Below are positions 35,688 to 42,695 of a stretch of DNA of 52,957 nucleotides, piece by piece (position 1 is the stretch's first letter; every line of letters starts with the position of its first letter). A program made the translations under genes and the position numbers. A model generated the notes under the pieces. That model ran no database searches. It was not told the origin of the DNA and saw only the letters and a list, made by a program, of their open reading frames with translations. This DNA is from Acetobacter fallax (GTDB lineage Bacteria > Pseudomonadota > Alphaproteobacteria > Acetobacterales > Acetobacteraceae), in assembly GCF_011516735.1 (NCBI RefSeq), contig NZ_WOSX01000022.1, forward strand, positions 1-52,957, given 5' to 3'.

Positions 35688-35795
35688 TCTGCCCGAACCT
35701 GGCCGCGACCGGAGCCCGATACCCCGATCTGTCGATCAGAAGCCGGTTTCCAAAGGTCTGAGACCTTCGGTGGTCATCACGGGCAAAGCCCTGAG
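35688..35795 (-). repeat. Modular triple-hairpin intergenic repeat, copy 9 (inverted)
   Basis: H3 arm (CTGCCCGAAC), a diverged H2 (GCCGCGACCGG), the linker CCGATCTGTCGATCAGAAGC, H1 (CCAAAGGTC, TGA, GACCTTCGG, 35750-35770) and the extra stem GGGC, AAA, GCCC (35781-35791). It lies between the aldehyde dehydrogenase start and the DUF4130 gene end, both leftward. The rest of 35604-36119 holds no gene I can support. Confidence 0.7.
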
Positions 35796-36119
35796 AAAGT
35801 GTCAGCAGTGTCTCCGGGGCGTGATCCGACTGGCGTTGGTGAGAGCGAGACAGACAAGCCCGGCATCCTCCAGGACAATAAATAATGGTGATCCCGGTTC
35901 CGGTCGGGTTACTTTCCGGCAGACCGGGACCAGTGCGAGGCTCGTGTGTCGTGGCGAACAGGAGAAGGAAACGCGCACTCCCGTTCAGAACCCATGACAG
36001 CCCCGACCGCCTTCCCGAAAAGAACGCAGGCAGTCCGGGCCGGGTTCCATCAGTTCCATCATATGTGCCAGTTCGGAAATTTCCTGCTTCCGGGAGAGAG
36101 CCGGGACCGTCCCTTTCTT

Positions 36120-36893
36120 TCACTGAACTTTCCAGCGCTGCGCGGATACGAGCATTTCCGGAATAAGCTCTGTTTCGGGCAGGTTTTTCCAGAATTTACG
36201 GGGCATCTGTGACCGCATGGTTTTCAGCTTGATGCGGGCCGGATTGAAGATCGACCGGTAATATGTGTACCAGAGTTGTTCGGTCTCATCTTCAATGGTT
36301 TCGCGGGCGCAGGGTTCGCGGGTGATGATGCAGTCTGTGCCATTCCGGGCGATGGAGCCTTTCGGTGTCAGGATCAGCCAGTTCATATCCGTAAAGCGCC
36401 CGGCAAAGAATGGCGCGACGATTTCAAGGATGTGATGATCCGGCTCAAACCATGATACGAAATGCCGCTCATTTCTGTCGGGGATCTTTTTCTCTCTGAA
36501 CCGGACATAGGATTTCATGTCATGGACGTCGCGCCTGATCTGATGCGCCATATGATTTGCGGCAGCGATGTCAGGGTCCGTGGCGGCACGGATCAGCCCG
36601 GCTTGATGCATCGTTCTCCACAACACTCTGTAAGCCAGAGCAAAGCGGTCGGGCGATGTGTGGCAGAGAATACGTTGCAGCAACCTGACACAGCCGCGCT
36701 GAACGGTTTTGTGGCTGGTCGGTGTGGCTTCGGGAAGCGGATCGCTTTCAGCGAACAGATCATCCTGGGCGGACCTGATGCGCCATTCGACACACTCGGG
36801 CGGGCTGTTGCTCTGCAACAGAGCTCTCGCGTGATCACGCCACATCCCAAACGAGGCGTCAGCCGGGAGCGTGATGGCATGGGGCAACATCAT
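36120..36893 (-). CDS. DUF4130-domain protein linked to a radical SAM DNA-repair candidate (TIGR03915 family)
   Basis: 257 residues. The whole length matches the DUF4130 family: an N-terminal half with LWRTMHQAGLIRAATDPDIA and NHMAHQIRRDVHDMKSYVRF, then ERHFVSWFEPDHHILEIVAP, FFAGRFTDMNWLILTPKGS and the C-terminal YYRSIFNPARIKLKTMRSQM with PRKFWKNLPETELIPEM. In many bacteria this domain is fused to a uracil-DNA glycosylase of the UdgX kind; that domain is absent here, the protein stopping just after the DUF4130 part. It overlaps the radical SAM gene by ATGA, so the two are translationally coupled and both fall under the LexA box upstream. Biochemical function is unknown. Confidence 0.88.
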   Translation of the reverse strand: MMLPHAITLPADASFGMWRDHARALLQSNSPPECVEWRIRSAQDDLFAESDPLPEATPTSHKTVQRGCVRLLQRILCHTSPDRFALAYRVLWRTMHQAGLIRAATDPDIAAANHMAHQIRRDVHDMKSYVRFREKKIPDRNERHFVSWFEPDHHILEIVAPFFAGRFTDMNWLILTPKGSIARNGTDCIITREPCARETIEDETEQLWYTYYRSIFNPARIKLKTMRSQMPRKFWKNLPETELIPEMLVSAQRWKVQ

Positions 36894-38125
36894 AACAGGG
36901 AGAGCTGCGCGGGCGCGGGTTTGAATAGTGTGCGCAGATCGGTTCGATCAGCGAGACGGGTCGGGCGCCAGTCCGGGGTGGTGATGAAAGGACGGATTTT
37001 GCGAATACTGATTTTGAGTCGTTCAAGGTCCTCAAGGCGGATCGTGCGATGTTTGCGGGCGGCCAGAAGAGCGATGACGCTGCGTGGACCGATGCCAGGG
37101 ATACGAAAGAGTGTTTCGCGATCGGCACGATTGATGTCGACAGGGAAAATATCGCGATGATCCAGGGCCCATGAGAGCTTCGGGTCCATCTCCAGATCCA
37201 GCATTCCGTCGGGACGGTTTTCTGTCAGCTCCTGAAAATTAAAGCCGTAGAAACGAAAGAGCCAGTCGGCCTGATAGAGGCGATGTTCGCGCAGCAGAGG
37301 CGGGCGGATGAGCGGGAGTTTCACCGAAGCGTCGGGGATCGGGCTGAAAGCGGAGTAATAGACGCGACGAAGCTGGTAGCCGGTATAAAGGCTTGCGCTG
37401 CTGGAGAGAATGTCCTGATCGGTGGCAGCGTCCGCCCCGACGATCATCTGCGTGCTTTGTCCGCCGGGTGCGAAACGTGGTGGTCTGCGGCCCGAGGGCG
37501 CTTTTTCACGTGCGGCGTCCATGCGGTATCGAATGTGGCCCATGGCGCTGCGGATGCCGGCGGCGTTCTTTTCCGGTGCATAGCTGGCGAGACCCTGTTC
37601 GGTGGGCATTTCGACATTGATTGAGAGCCTGTCGGCGTAAAGTCCTGCTTCCGCAAGCAGTTCCGGCGAGGCGTCCGGAATGGTTTTGAGGTGAATATAG
37701 CCGCGAAAATTATGATCGAGGCGCAGGGTACGGGCGACGCGGACGAGTTCTTCCATCGTGTAATCCGACGAGCGGATGATGCCGGAAGAGAGGAACAGGC
37801 CTTCGATGTAGTTGCGGCGATAGAACTCCAGAGTCAGCCAGACAATATCCTCGGCGGAGAACCGGGCACGTTCGACGCCGGAGAAGATCCGGTTGATGCA
37901 GTAGGCGCAGTCGTAGATACAGAAATTGGTCATCAGGATCTTGAGCAGCGAGACGCAGCGCCCGTCCGGTGTGAAGGCGTGACAGATGCCGCTGCTCTCG
38001 GTGGAACCCAGCCCCTTACCGCCGCTCTTTGACGTGCGCTTTTCCGTGCCGCTGGACGCGCAGGAAGCGTCGTATTTCGCCGCGTCGGACAGGATGGCCA
38101 AGCGTTGAGAAAAAGTGCGCTTCAT
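36890..38125 (-). CDS. Radical SAM/helix-hairpin-helix putative DNA-repair protein (TIGR03916 family)
   Basis: 411 residues. The family N-terminus RLAILSDAAKYDASCASSG is followed by the cluster motif CIYDCAYC (Cys 69, 73, 76) after SLLKILMTNF. Mid-protein landmarks are FRGYIHLKTIPDASPELL and GQSTQMIVGADAATDQDI. Near 335-360 is a helix-hairpin-helix (TLFRIPGIGPRSVIALLAAR), a DNA-binding element. The family co-occurs with UDG and DUF4130 proteins and is proposed, not shown, to act in DNA modification or repair. The start is fixed by the family N-terminus; a LexA box ends five bases upstream, so the transcript is probably leaderless or nearly so. Confidence 0.9.
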   Translation of the reverse strand: MKRTFSQRLAILSDAAKYDASCASSGTEKRTSKSGGKGLGSTESSGICHAFTPDGRCVSLLKILMTNFCIYDCAYCINRIFSGVERARFSAEDIVWLTLEFYRRNYIEGLFLSSGIIRSSDYTMEELVRVARTLRLDHNFRGYIHLKTIPDASPELLAEAGLYADRLSINVEMPTEQGLASYAPEKNAAGIRSAMGHIRYRMDAAREKAPSGRRPPRFAPGGQSTQMIVGADAATDQDILSSSASLYTGYQLRRVYYSAFSPIPDASVKLPLIRPPLLREHRLYQADWLFRFYGFNFQELTENRPDGMLDLEMDPKLSWALDHRDIFPVDINRADRETLFRIPGIGPRSVIALLAARKHRTIRLEDLERLKISIRKIRPFITTPDWRPTRLADRTDLRTLFKPAPAQLSLL

Positions 38126-38129
38126 GGTT

Positions 38130-38144
38130 GTTCATGTTATGTTC
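38130..38144 (-). promoter_or_regulatory. SOS (LexA) box of alphaproteobacterial type
   Basis: GTTC, seven bases (ATGTTAT), GTTC on the plus strand (GAAC-N7-GAAC on the coding strand), a perfect match to the direct-repeat LexA operator of Alphaproteobacteria. It lies at -5 to -19 from the radical SAM start codon, where LexA would block the promoter. Confidence 0.75.
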
Positions 38145-38189
38145 TTATTTCGAGCCGGTCAATGATTCTGTCCTGACCGGAGGCACCGA

Positions 38190-38417
38190 TCAGGCAGCCG
38201 GTCCCCGGTTAAGCCGCCAGGCGGCTTCCAGCGCCTCAACGGGTCCCGGGGTCGCTTCGCCCCATTCACCGGTCTGGTCAGGAGCGTGCGTTATGGCACG
38301 CCATGTGTCGGAGGAAGCGCCACGTTCGATTGAAATGGCCCAGTCAGCGGGAATGCGGGACAGGACGCGGGCGAGGCGCTGCTCGGATGTTGCCGGTCTG
38401 GCATAATTGTGTCCCAT
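38190..38417 (-). CDS. Small conserved hypothetical protein
   Basis: 75 residues (MGHNYARPATSEQRLARVLS to ALEAAWRLNRGPAA), GGAG eight bases before the ATG. No signal peptide or membrane segment. The pattern SRIPADWAISIERGASSDTW followed by GPVEALEAAWRLN looks like a small alpha/beta domain. I recognise no family. It lies 64 bases upstream of the radical SAM start, same strand, but the LexA box and promoter lie between them. Confidence 0.55.
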   Translation of the reverse strand: MGHNYARPATSEQRLARVLSRIPADWAISIERGASSDTWRAITHAPDQTGEWGEATPGPVEALEAAWRLNRGPAA

Positions 38418-38635
38418 CGGGATTTTCTCCGTCGCTGCGATGCTGATCGACGGAACAATACCAGACTCTGGCCGGGCGGGGACAAGCAGTTCTGTTGCAC
38501 AACTGAGAGTTGATTGTGAAGCTTTCTTTGTTTTCTGTCTGATTCACTGAATGGCGTGTGTAAGTGGGATTCCGGGTGTGTTTAGTTCCGGCATTTGATG
38601 GTGCGTTATCCCGTAAGAAATGGGGAGATGCGCTA

Positions 38636-38740
38636 TGGGACAGATTTTGCACAGGAACACCCGTACGACAGGGAGGGCATCGAGTGATACACCATAGCCA
38701 GGAGAGCCAGAGGGGGGACAAAAAGCGGACTCAGGCTCAT
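38636..38740 (+). mobile_element. N-terminal remnant of an IS481-type transposase
   Basis: MGQILHRNTRTT (from 38636) matches the usual start of IS481-family transposases (MGQxLHxxAxTT), and after a frameshift IHHSQESQRG (38687-38716) matches the following helix-turn-helix region. Beyond that the similarity fades; SRQVEEGK near 38850 could be a further trace. The rest of 38418-38904 shows no other gene. Confidence 0.5.
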
Positions 38741-38904
38741 GCAGGCGATGCCCGCCAGAAAACTCCCTCACGCTCTCTTCGTTCAATCGATCGGCACCGG
38801 ACGCCCGGAAGATACGCAACAGATGAGTCCTGCTGTCCGCAGATTACGCTCAGCAGGCAGGTGGAGGAGGGAAAATACGGCTAGCCGGTCTTTGTCGTCA
38901 GGAC

Positions 38905-38936
38905 AAAGAAAAAGCCGCCCCGGAGGGCGGCTTCTT
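38905..38936 (-). terminator. Intrinsic terminator of the cold-shock gene
   Basis: AAGCCGCCC (38912-38920) pairs with GGGCGGCTT (38925-38933) around a CGGA loop; read leftward the stem is followed by TTTTTCTTT. It lies 28 bases after the cspA stop. Confidence 0.85.
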
Positions 38937-38963
38937 TCACATCAGAACTGTGATTTCAAAGCG

Positions 38964-39170
38964 TTAGATAGCTTTGAGACTTACAGCAGATGCCTTACCA
39001 TTCCGGCCAGCTTCAAGCTCATAAGAGACTTTCTGACCTTCGGTAAGCGTATGCATGCCAGCGCGCTCAAGTTCAGAAATATGAACGAACGCATCCTGAT
39101 CGCCGTTATCGGGCTGAATGAAACCAAAACCCTTGGTAGGGTTGAACCATTTTACGGTGCCTGTCGTCAT
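38964..39170 (-). CDS. cspA: CspA-family cold shock protein
   Basis: 68-residue single-stranded nucleic-acid-binding OB fold. RNP1 (KGFGFIQP) and RNP2 (DAFVHIS) are intact within GTVKWFNPTKGFGFI and DQDAFVHISELERAGMHTL. AAGGAG lies eight bases before the ATG, and a long untranslated leader precedes it, as usual for cold-shock genes. A strong terminator follows. Acts as an RNA chaperone. Confidence 0.95.
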   Translation of the reverse strand: MTTGTVKWFNPTKGFGFIQPDNGDQDAFVHISELERAGMHTLTEGQKVSYELEAGRNGKASAVSLKAI

Positions 39171-39555
39171 AACGAGGCTCCTTCTTTACAACAGCGGTCG
39201 CGTACAAAACACACACGAAATCATAACTTTTAAAGAGAAAAACTGACGCAACATGCGTCGACGACTCATATAAAAGCATCCACTTTTGACATAAATGCAC
39301 TGAATGAAAGGGGAATGCAAGAAAAAACAAACCCCATACAGCAAGCTAAATGATAACGCAGAATCGGGAGTTTCGGTGGCAGGCTGCATATCGGGTCGCT
39401 GCCCTTCTCCGCTCGCCGATCTTCAGGAATGTGGAGCCGGACGGAATAGCTCTGAGCGCGCTTCAGCAAATTGCTTGTATGATGTAACGCACAGCCACAG
39501 CACTAATGACGCTAAATTTCATTAATCTGCTGTTTTCATTGGATTTATGAGCCTG
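39171..39555 (-). other. Long leader and promoter region of cspA, then spacer to tRNA-Ser
   Basis: No gene. The AT-rich part up to about 39340 probably holds the cspA promoter and leader. A perfect stem (GACGCA, ACA, TGCGTC at 39245-39259) lies in the leader about 75 bases before the start codon. The distal part next to the tRNA has no recognisable feature. Confidence 0.4.
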
Positions 39556-39646
39556 TGGCGGAGAGAGTGGGATTCGAACCCACGGTACGCTATTAACGCA
39601 CACACGCTTTCCAAGCGTGCGCCTTAAGCCGCTCGGCCATCTCTCC
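39556..39646 (-). tRNA. tRNA-Ser (anticodon GGA)
   Basis: Class II tRNA of 91 nt with the CCA end encoded. Acceptor GGAGAGA pairs with TCTCTCC, the D arm starts GGCCGAGCGGCTTAAGGC, the anticodon loop is CTTGGAAAG (GGA), a long variable arm follows (TGTGCGTTAATAGCGTA), and the T arm is GTGGGTTCGAATCCCAC. Confidence 0.95.
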
Positions 39647-39701
39647 GACGCTGGGAAGCGTTCATACCAGTATCCGCCGGAGACTCAAGAGGAAAACCGC
39701 A

Positions 39702-40343
39702 TCACGCTCCGACAGTCCCTCGGGCGGCTGCGACGAAGCGCACGATAGCCTCAGGATCTTTGATCCCGGGCGCACTTTCAACGCCCGATGCGACGTCGAC
39801 AGCTGCCGCGCCGCTTTCAGCGATTGCATGCGCCACATTCTCCGGACGCAGCCCTCCGGCCAGCAGCCAGGGAACGGGTGCTTTCCACTCTCGCGTCAGC
39901 CCCCAGGGGAAAGCGATGCCGTTACCACCCGGACGGCCGGAGGTCTGTGGCGGGCGTGACTCAACAATCAGCCGATCGACATCGGTGGTTACTGGTAAAT
40001 CAGTTTCGGAGGAGACAGGGCAGGACAACCAGACTTTACATTCGAAGGTGGCTCTGATCTCGCGTGCCCGTTCTGCCGAGGTGTAGAGTTGCAGCACATC
40101 AAGTGAAGTGACGGACAAGACGTCTGCAATGTCTGCGTCAGAGGGCTCGACAAATAACCCCACGCATCCCGGTCCGGCCGGTGCCTTGTCGAACAGACTG
40201 GCCAGCTGTGCGGCACGCGCTGGCGTCACATATCTTGGCGACCGCGCAAAAAAGTTGAAACCGATCCAGTCAACGCGCTGATCCAGGCAGGTTTCCAGCC
40301 CCACTTCCTCGGTGAGACCGCAAATTTTGACCTGGACTGACAT
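39702..40343 (-). CDS. trpF: Phosphoribosylanthranilate isomerase
   Basis: 213-residue TIM barrel converting phosphoribosylanthranilate to CdRP in tryptophan synthesis. The catalytic cysteine is in VKICGLTEEVGLE, followed by GFNFFARSPRYVTPARAAQL; the catalytic aspartate and phosphate site are in PWLLAGGLRPENVAHAI and AVDVASGVESAPGIKD. It starts five bases after pyrF and is the last gene of lapA-pyrF-trpF. Confidence 0.95.
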   Translation of the reverse strand: MSVQVKICGLTEEVGLETCLDQRVDWIGFNFFARSPRYVTPARAAQLASLFDKAPAGPGCVGLFVEPSDADIADVLSVTSLDVLQLYTSAERAREIRATFECKVWLSCPVSSETDLPVTTDVDRLIVESRPPQTSGRPGGNGIAFPWGLTREWKAPVPWLLAGGLRPENVAHAIAESGAAAVDVASGVESAPGIKDPEAIVRFVAAARGTVGA

Positions 40344-40348
40344 ACTAT

Positions 40349-41056
40349 TTATCCCGCGAGCTCGGCTGCGATTGCCGCTGCCGCTGCCTGCGGATCGGAC
40401 GCTTCGGTGATGGGTCGCCCGACGACGATCCAGTCTGCTCCGGCCTCGCGTGCTTCTCCTGGGGTCATCACTCGCTTCTGGTCACCGGCTGCAGCACCAC
40501 GGGGCCGGATACCGGGTGTGATCAGCACCGGCGCGTCGCCAAACTCCGCCCGCAAAGCGGCCAGTTCGTGCGCTGAGCAGATGAGGCCATTCGCGCCGTT
40601 GCGCAGTGCCAGTTCCGCCAGCCTCAGGACCTGCGTTCTCACGCCGTCCTGCACGCCGGTTTCCGCCAGCCCTGCATCATCAAGACTGGTCAGCACCGTG
40701 ACTGCCAGCAGAAGGGGCCTGCGTTCAGCGGAAAAATTTTCATCACAGGCCTTACGGGCGGCGGTCACCATTGCGGCACCTCCGCTGGCATGGATGGTCA
40801 GCATTGCCGGACTGATCCGGCTCAGGCTGCCGATTGCCGCGCCGACTGTGTTGGGAATATCGTGAAGCTTGAGATCAAGGAAAAGCTCCCGACCGGCTGC
40901 AATATCTGAGACGGCCTCAAAGCCTGCGGCATAGGCGAATTCCAGCCCCAGCTTAATCGCGGCGGCATGCGGCGACACAGCATTCGCCCAACGCATCGCT
41001 TGCTGCGGATCACGGGTATCGAGGGCGGCAATCAGGCGCGTCCGGCGATCAGACAT
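40349..41056 (-). CDS. pyrF: Orotidine 5'-phosphate decarboxylase
   Basis: 235 residues, last step of UMP synthesis. The catalytic Lys-Asp-Lys-Asp type tetrad is in ELFLDLKLHDIPNTVGAAI; LIAALDTRDPQQAMRWA opens the barrel and LITPGIRPRGAAAGDQKRVM with ADWIVVGRPI forms the phosphate site. ATG at 41056 matches the family start; the frame stays open upstream through lapA in another phase. Between lapA and trpF. Confidence 0.95.
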   Translation of the reverse strand: MSDRRTRLIAALDTRDPQQAMRWANAVSPHAAAIKLGLEFAYAAGFEAVSDIAAGRELFLDLKLHDIPNTVGAAIGSLSRISPAMLTIHASGGAAMVTAARKACDENFSAERRPLLLAVTVLTSLDDAGLAETGVQDGVRTQVLRLAELALRNGANGLICSAHELAALRAEFGDAPVLITPGIRPRGAAAGDQKRVMTPGEAREAGADWIVVGRPITEASDPQAAAAAIAAELAG

Positions 41057-41066
41057 GAACCAGTCC

Positions 41067-41399
41067 TTACAGCGGGGGAGGCGTCGTTGGCACAACGACG
41101 GGAGCCGCAGGTTCAGAGCGTGGCTGCATCCGCGATTGCGCGTCATGCGTGGCCAGCGTGGCTTCCAGGTCGCGGACGCGGGCCTCGGCGCGGCGCGCGC
41201 GGCGGCGTTGCCCGAGTTCGACGATCCAGACGGAAAACGCGCCAAGCAAAAACGAGACTGCGGCGACGAGGAGCGCAAGAACACCGATGGAGCAGGACCA
41301 GCCATAGGCCAGCAGCCACATTTGCGTAGGTTCCTGGTTGCTCGCAGCAAAGAAAACCAGTGCAAGAAGGAACGGGACGATGAGGATAAGCCGGATCAT
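41067..41399 (-). CDS. lapA: LapA-domain (DUF1049) membrane protein
   Basis: 110 residues with two N-terminal membrane helices (LILIVPFLLALVFFAASNQE and IGVLALLVAAVSFLLGAFSV), then a basic helix (GQRRRARRAEARVRDLEATL) and a Pro-rich tail, the layout of LapA proteins tied to lipopolysaccharide assembly. First gene of the lapA-pyrF-trpF operon; 10 bases separate it from pyrF. The start is the ATG at 41399. Confidence 0.88.
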   Translation of the reverse strand: MIRLILIVPFLLALVFFAASNQEPTQMWLLAYGWSCSIGVLALLVAAVSFLLGAFSVWIVELGQRRRARRAEARVRDLEATLATHDAQSRMQPRSEPAAPVVVPTTPPPL

Positions 41400-41969
41400 G
41401 TCAGGTTCGTAGCCCTACGACGAACCGAGGGCAAGAAAATGCACAGTCAGCTCTGCTTCTGTTTCTGGCGGAAACACGGCGGCCTGCGCCGGGACAGTCA
41501 CACCCAAAGCAGTCCGACAGGGTGTCGTAACAGAGCATTCTGTCCGGTCGGGACAGCTGGCATGACACATGAGGCATCTGAGTTGATGGCAACAATTCTT
41601 CCATTTGATCTTTCCGACGGGCGAGGCAATTCTGTCAGGTCAGAACAGGGGATCGCCATTATCGGACGCACAGGAGAGTACGTCGCGAATATTTATCCGG
41701 CATGAGAGACCATGCTGACAGGCTGTGCCTGGCGATGTGAGAAGGTGAAGGCCCGTGAACAGTTCCTGCCTCTGTCTGGTGAGGCAGCGCCCGTTTGTCA
41801 CGTCACACCGTCCCGGATGACCGGAAAACCGGAGGCCAGCGCGTGCGCCTGGTCTGGTGCAGGCTTGCTTCATGTGATGGAAAGAGTTTCGCTGATACAC
41901 TCGTCGGCGTAGTGCGGATTTGCTAGGGGTTCGCGCAGAGCAGGTATTGAACGGAAAGACTTTTTGAGC
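41400..41969. other. Intergenic region between lapA and secB
   Basis: 570 bases containing divergent promoters for lapA (leftward) and secB (rightward). Apart from the small frame at 41586 I see nothing that looks like a gene; other open frames overlap each other on both strands. Confidence 0.35.
41586..41705 (+). CDS. Possible small protein of 39 residues
   Basis: ATG at 41586 opens MATILPFDLSDGRGNSVRSE and ends GIAIIGRTGEYVANIYPA. The composition is protein-like and not repetitive, with no membrane segment. The ribosome binding site is weak (GAGGCATC, distant). I recognise no family and rate it as uncertain. Confidence 0.3.
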   Translation: MATILPFDLSDGRGNSVRSEQGIAIIGRTGEYVANIYPA

Positions 41970-42521
41970 ATGGTCGATGTGAAAACGATGGAAACGGTAA
42001 CAGGCGCCGCCGCGCATTCCGGCGGAACAGGGGCAGACTCTCTCTCCGGAACCGGACAACAGCCGGCCAGACCCACCGTTATCATGGGAGCGCAATATGT
42101 ACGTTCCGTCACATTCCGGGTGGTGGATTCGGTCATGCTTCACACCCGGCCTCCCATGCGCCCCAACACGTCACTGACACTTGACGTCAACGCCCGGCAG
42201 GTTGGCGAAAATCAGCCGGACTTTGAGGTCGATCTCGGGATGCGGTGTCATGGCATGGCTGATGCTCCCGCTGATGGCGGCCAGCCGTCGACTCTGTTTG
42301 AGGCCGATATTATCTACTCGGGCCTGTTTACGCTCAGAAATGTGACGGCTGAGGCTTTTGAGCCCCTGTTGCTGGTTGAAGCGCCCCGCATGATCTTCCC
42401 TGCCGCGCGAAACTATCTCGCCGATCTCACCCGTGAGGCGGGCTTCCTGCCAGTCATTCTGCAGCAATTCGATTTCGAGGCGCTCTGGCTGTCACGGCGA
42501 ACCCAGAAAAACGGCGTCTGA
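41970..42521 (+). CDS. secB: SecB-family protein-export chaperone
   Basis: 183 residues. After a low-complexity N-terminal extension of about 35 residues the SecB fold begins (VIMGAQYVRSVTFRVVDSVM), with DFEVDLGMRCHGMADAPADG, FEADIIYSGLFTLRNVTAEA and the conserved core LLVEAPRMIFPAARNYLADL, then GFLPVILQQFDFEALWLSRR. SecB holds preproteins unfolded and hands them to SecA. ATG at 41970 is preferred over TTG at 41964; GGAAAG lies 14 bases upstream. Followed by a clear terminator. Confidence 0.85.
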   Translation: MVDVKTMETVTGAAAHSGGTGADSLSGTGQQPARPTVIMGAQYVRSVTFRVVDSVMLHTRPPMRPNTSLTLDVNARQVGENQPDFEVDLGMRCHGMADAPADGGQPSTLFEADIIYSGLFTLRNVTAEAFEPLLLVEAPRMIFPAARNYLADLTREAGFLPVILQQFDFEALWLSRRTQKNGV

Positions 42522-42528
42522 ACAGCAT

Positions 42529-42556
42529 AGCAAACCCTGTCCGGGTTTGCTTTTTG
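42529..42556 (+). terminator. Intrinsic terminator after secB
   Basis: AGCAAACCC (42529-42537) pairs perfectly with GGGTTTGCT (42543-42551), then TTTT. Eight bases after the secB stop. Confidence 0.85.
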
Positions 42557-42607
42557 CAATAATCACCCAGGTAGATAATAAGTCATTAATGAGAAATGGG
42601 AGCTAAA

Positions 42608-42694
42608 ATGCTCTCGCGACATGGCGGTTCTCCGCGATGTCGCAACCATAGCGTCATTCCTGCGAGGGATGTACGCCAGATTATTGTGAGGTAG
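42608..42694 (+). CDS. Leader ORF ahead of the glycosyltransferase gene
   Basis: 28 codons (MLSRHGGSPRCRNHSVIPAR to VRQIIVR) preceded by a good ribosome binding site (GGGAGC, 5 bases before ATG). Its TAG stop is one base upstream of the GTG start of the glycosyltransferase gene, which has no clear ribosome binding site of its own. The GTG is therefore likely translated by coupling to this leader. A hairpin lies inside the leader. The peptide resembles no family; the role is inferred from position. Confidence 0.5.
   Translation: MLSRHGGSPRCRNHSVIPARDVRQIIVR
42616..42643 (+). promoter_or_regulatory. Hairpin inside the leader ORF
   Basis: GCGACAT, one mismatch, GCGG, loop TTCT, CCGC, one mismatch, ATGTCGC: an 11-bp stem with one G-G mismatch. 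It starts eight bases after the leader ATG, 53 bases before the glycosyltransferase start. Confidence 0.6.
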
Positions 42695-42695
42695 G

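Noticed and set aside
38544..38819. Minus-strand frame of about 91 codons in the gap before cspA
   Set aside because: It is antisense to the IS481 trace and has no domain or ribosome binding site.
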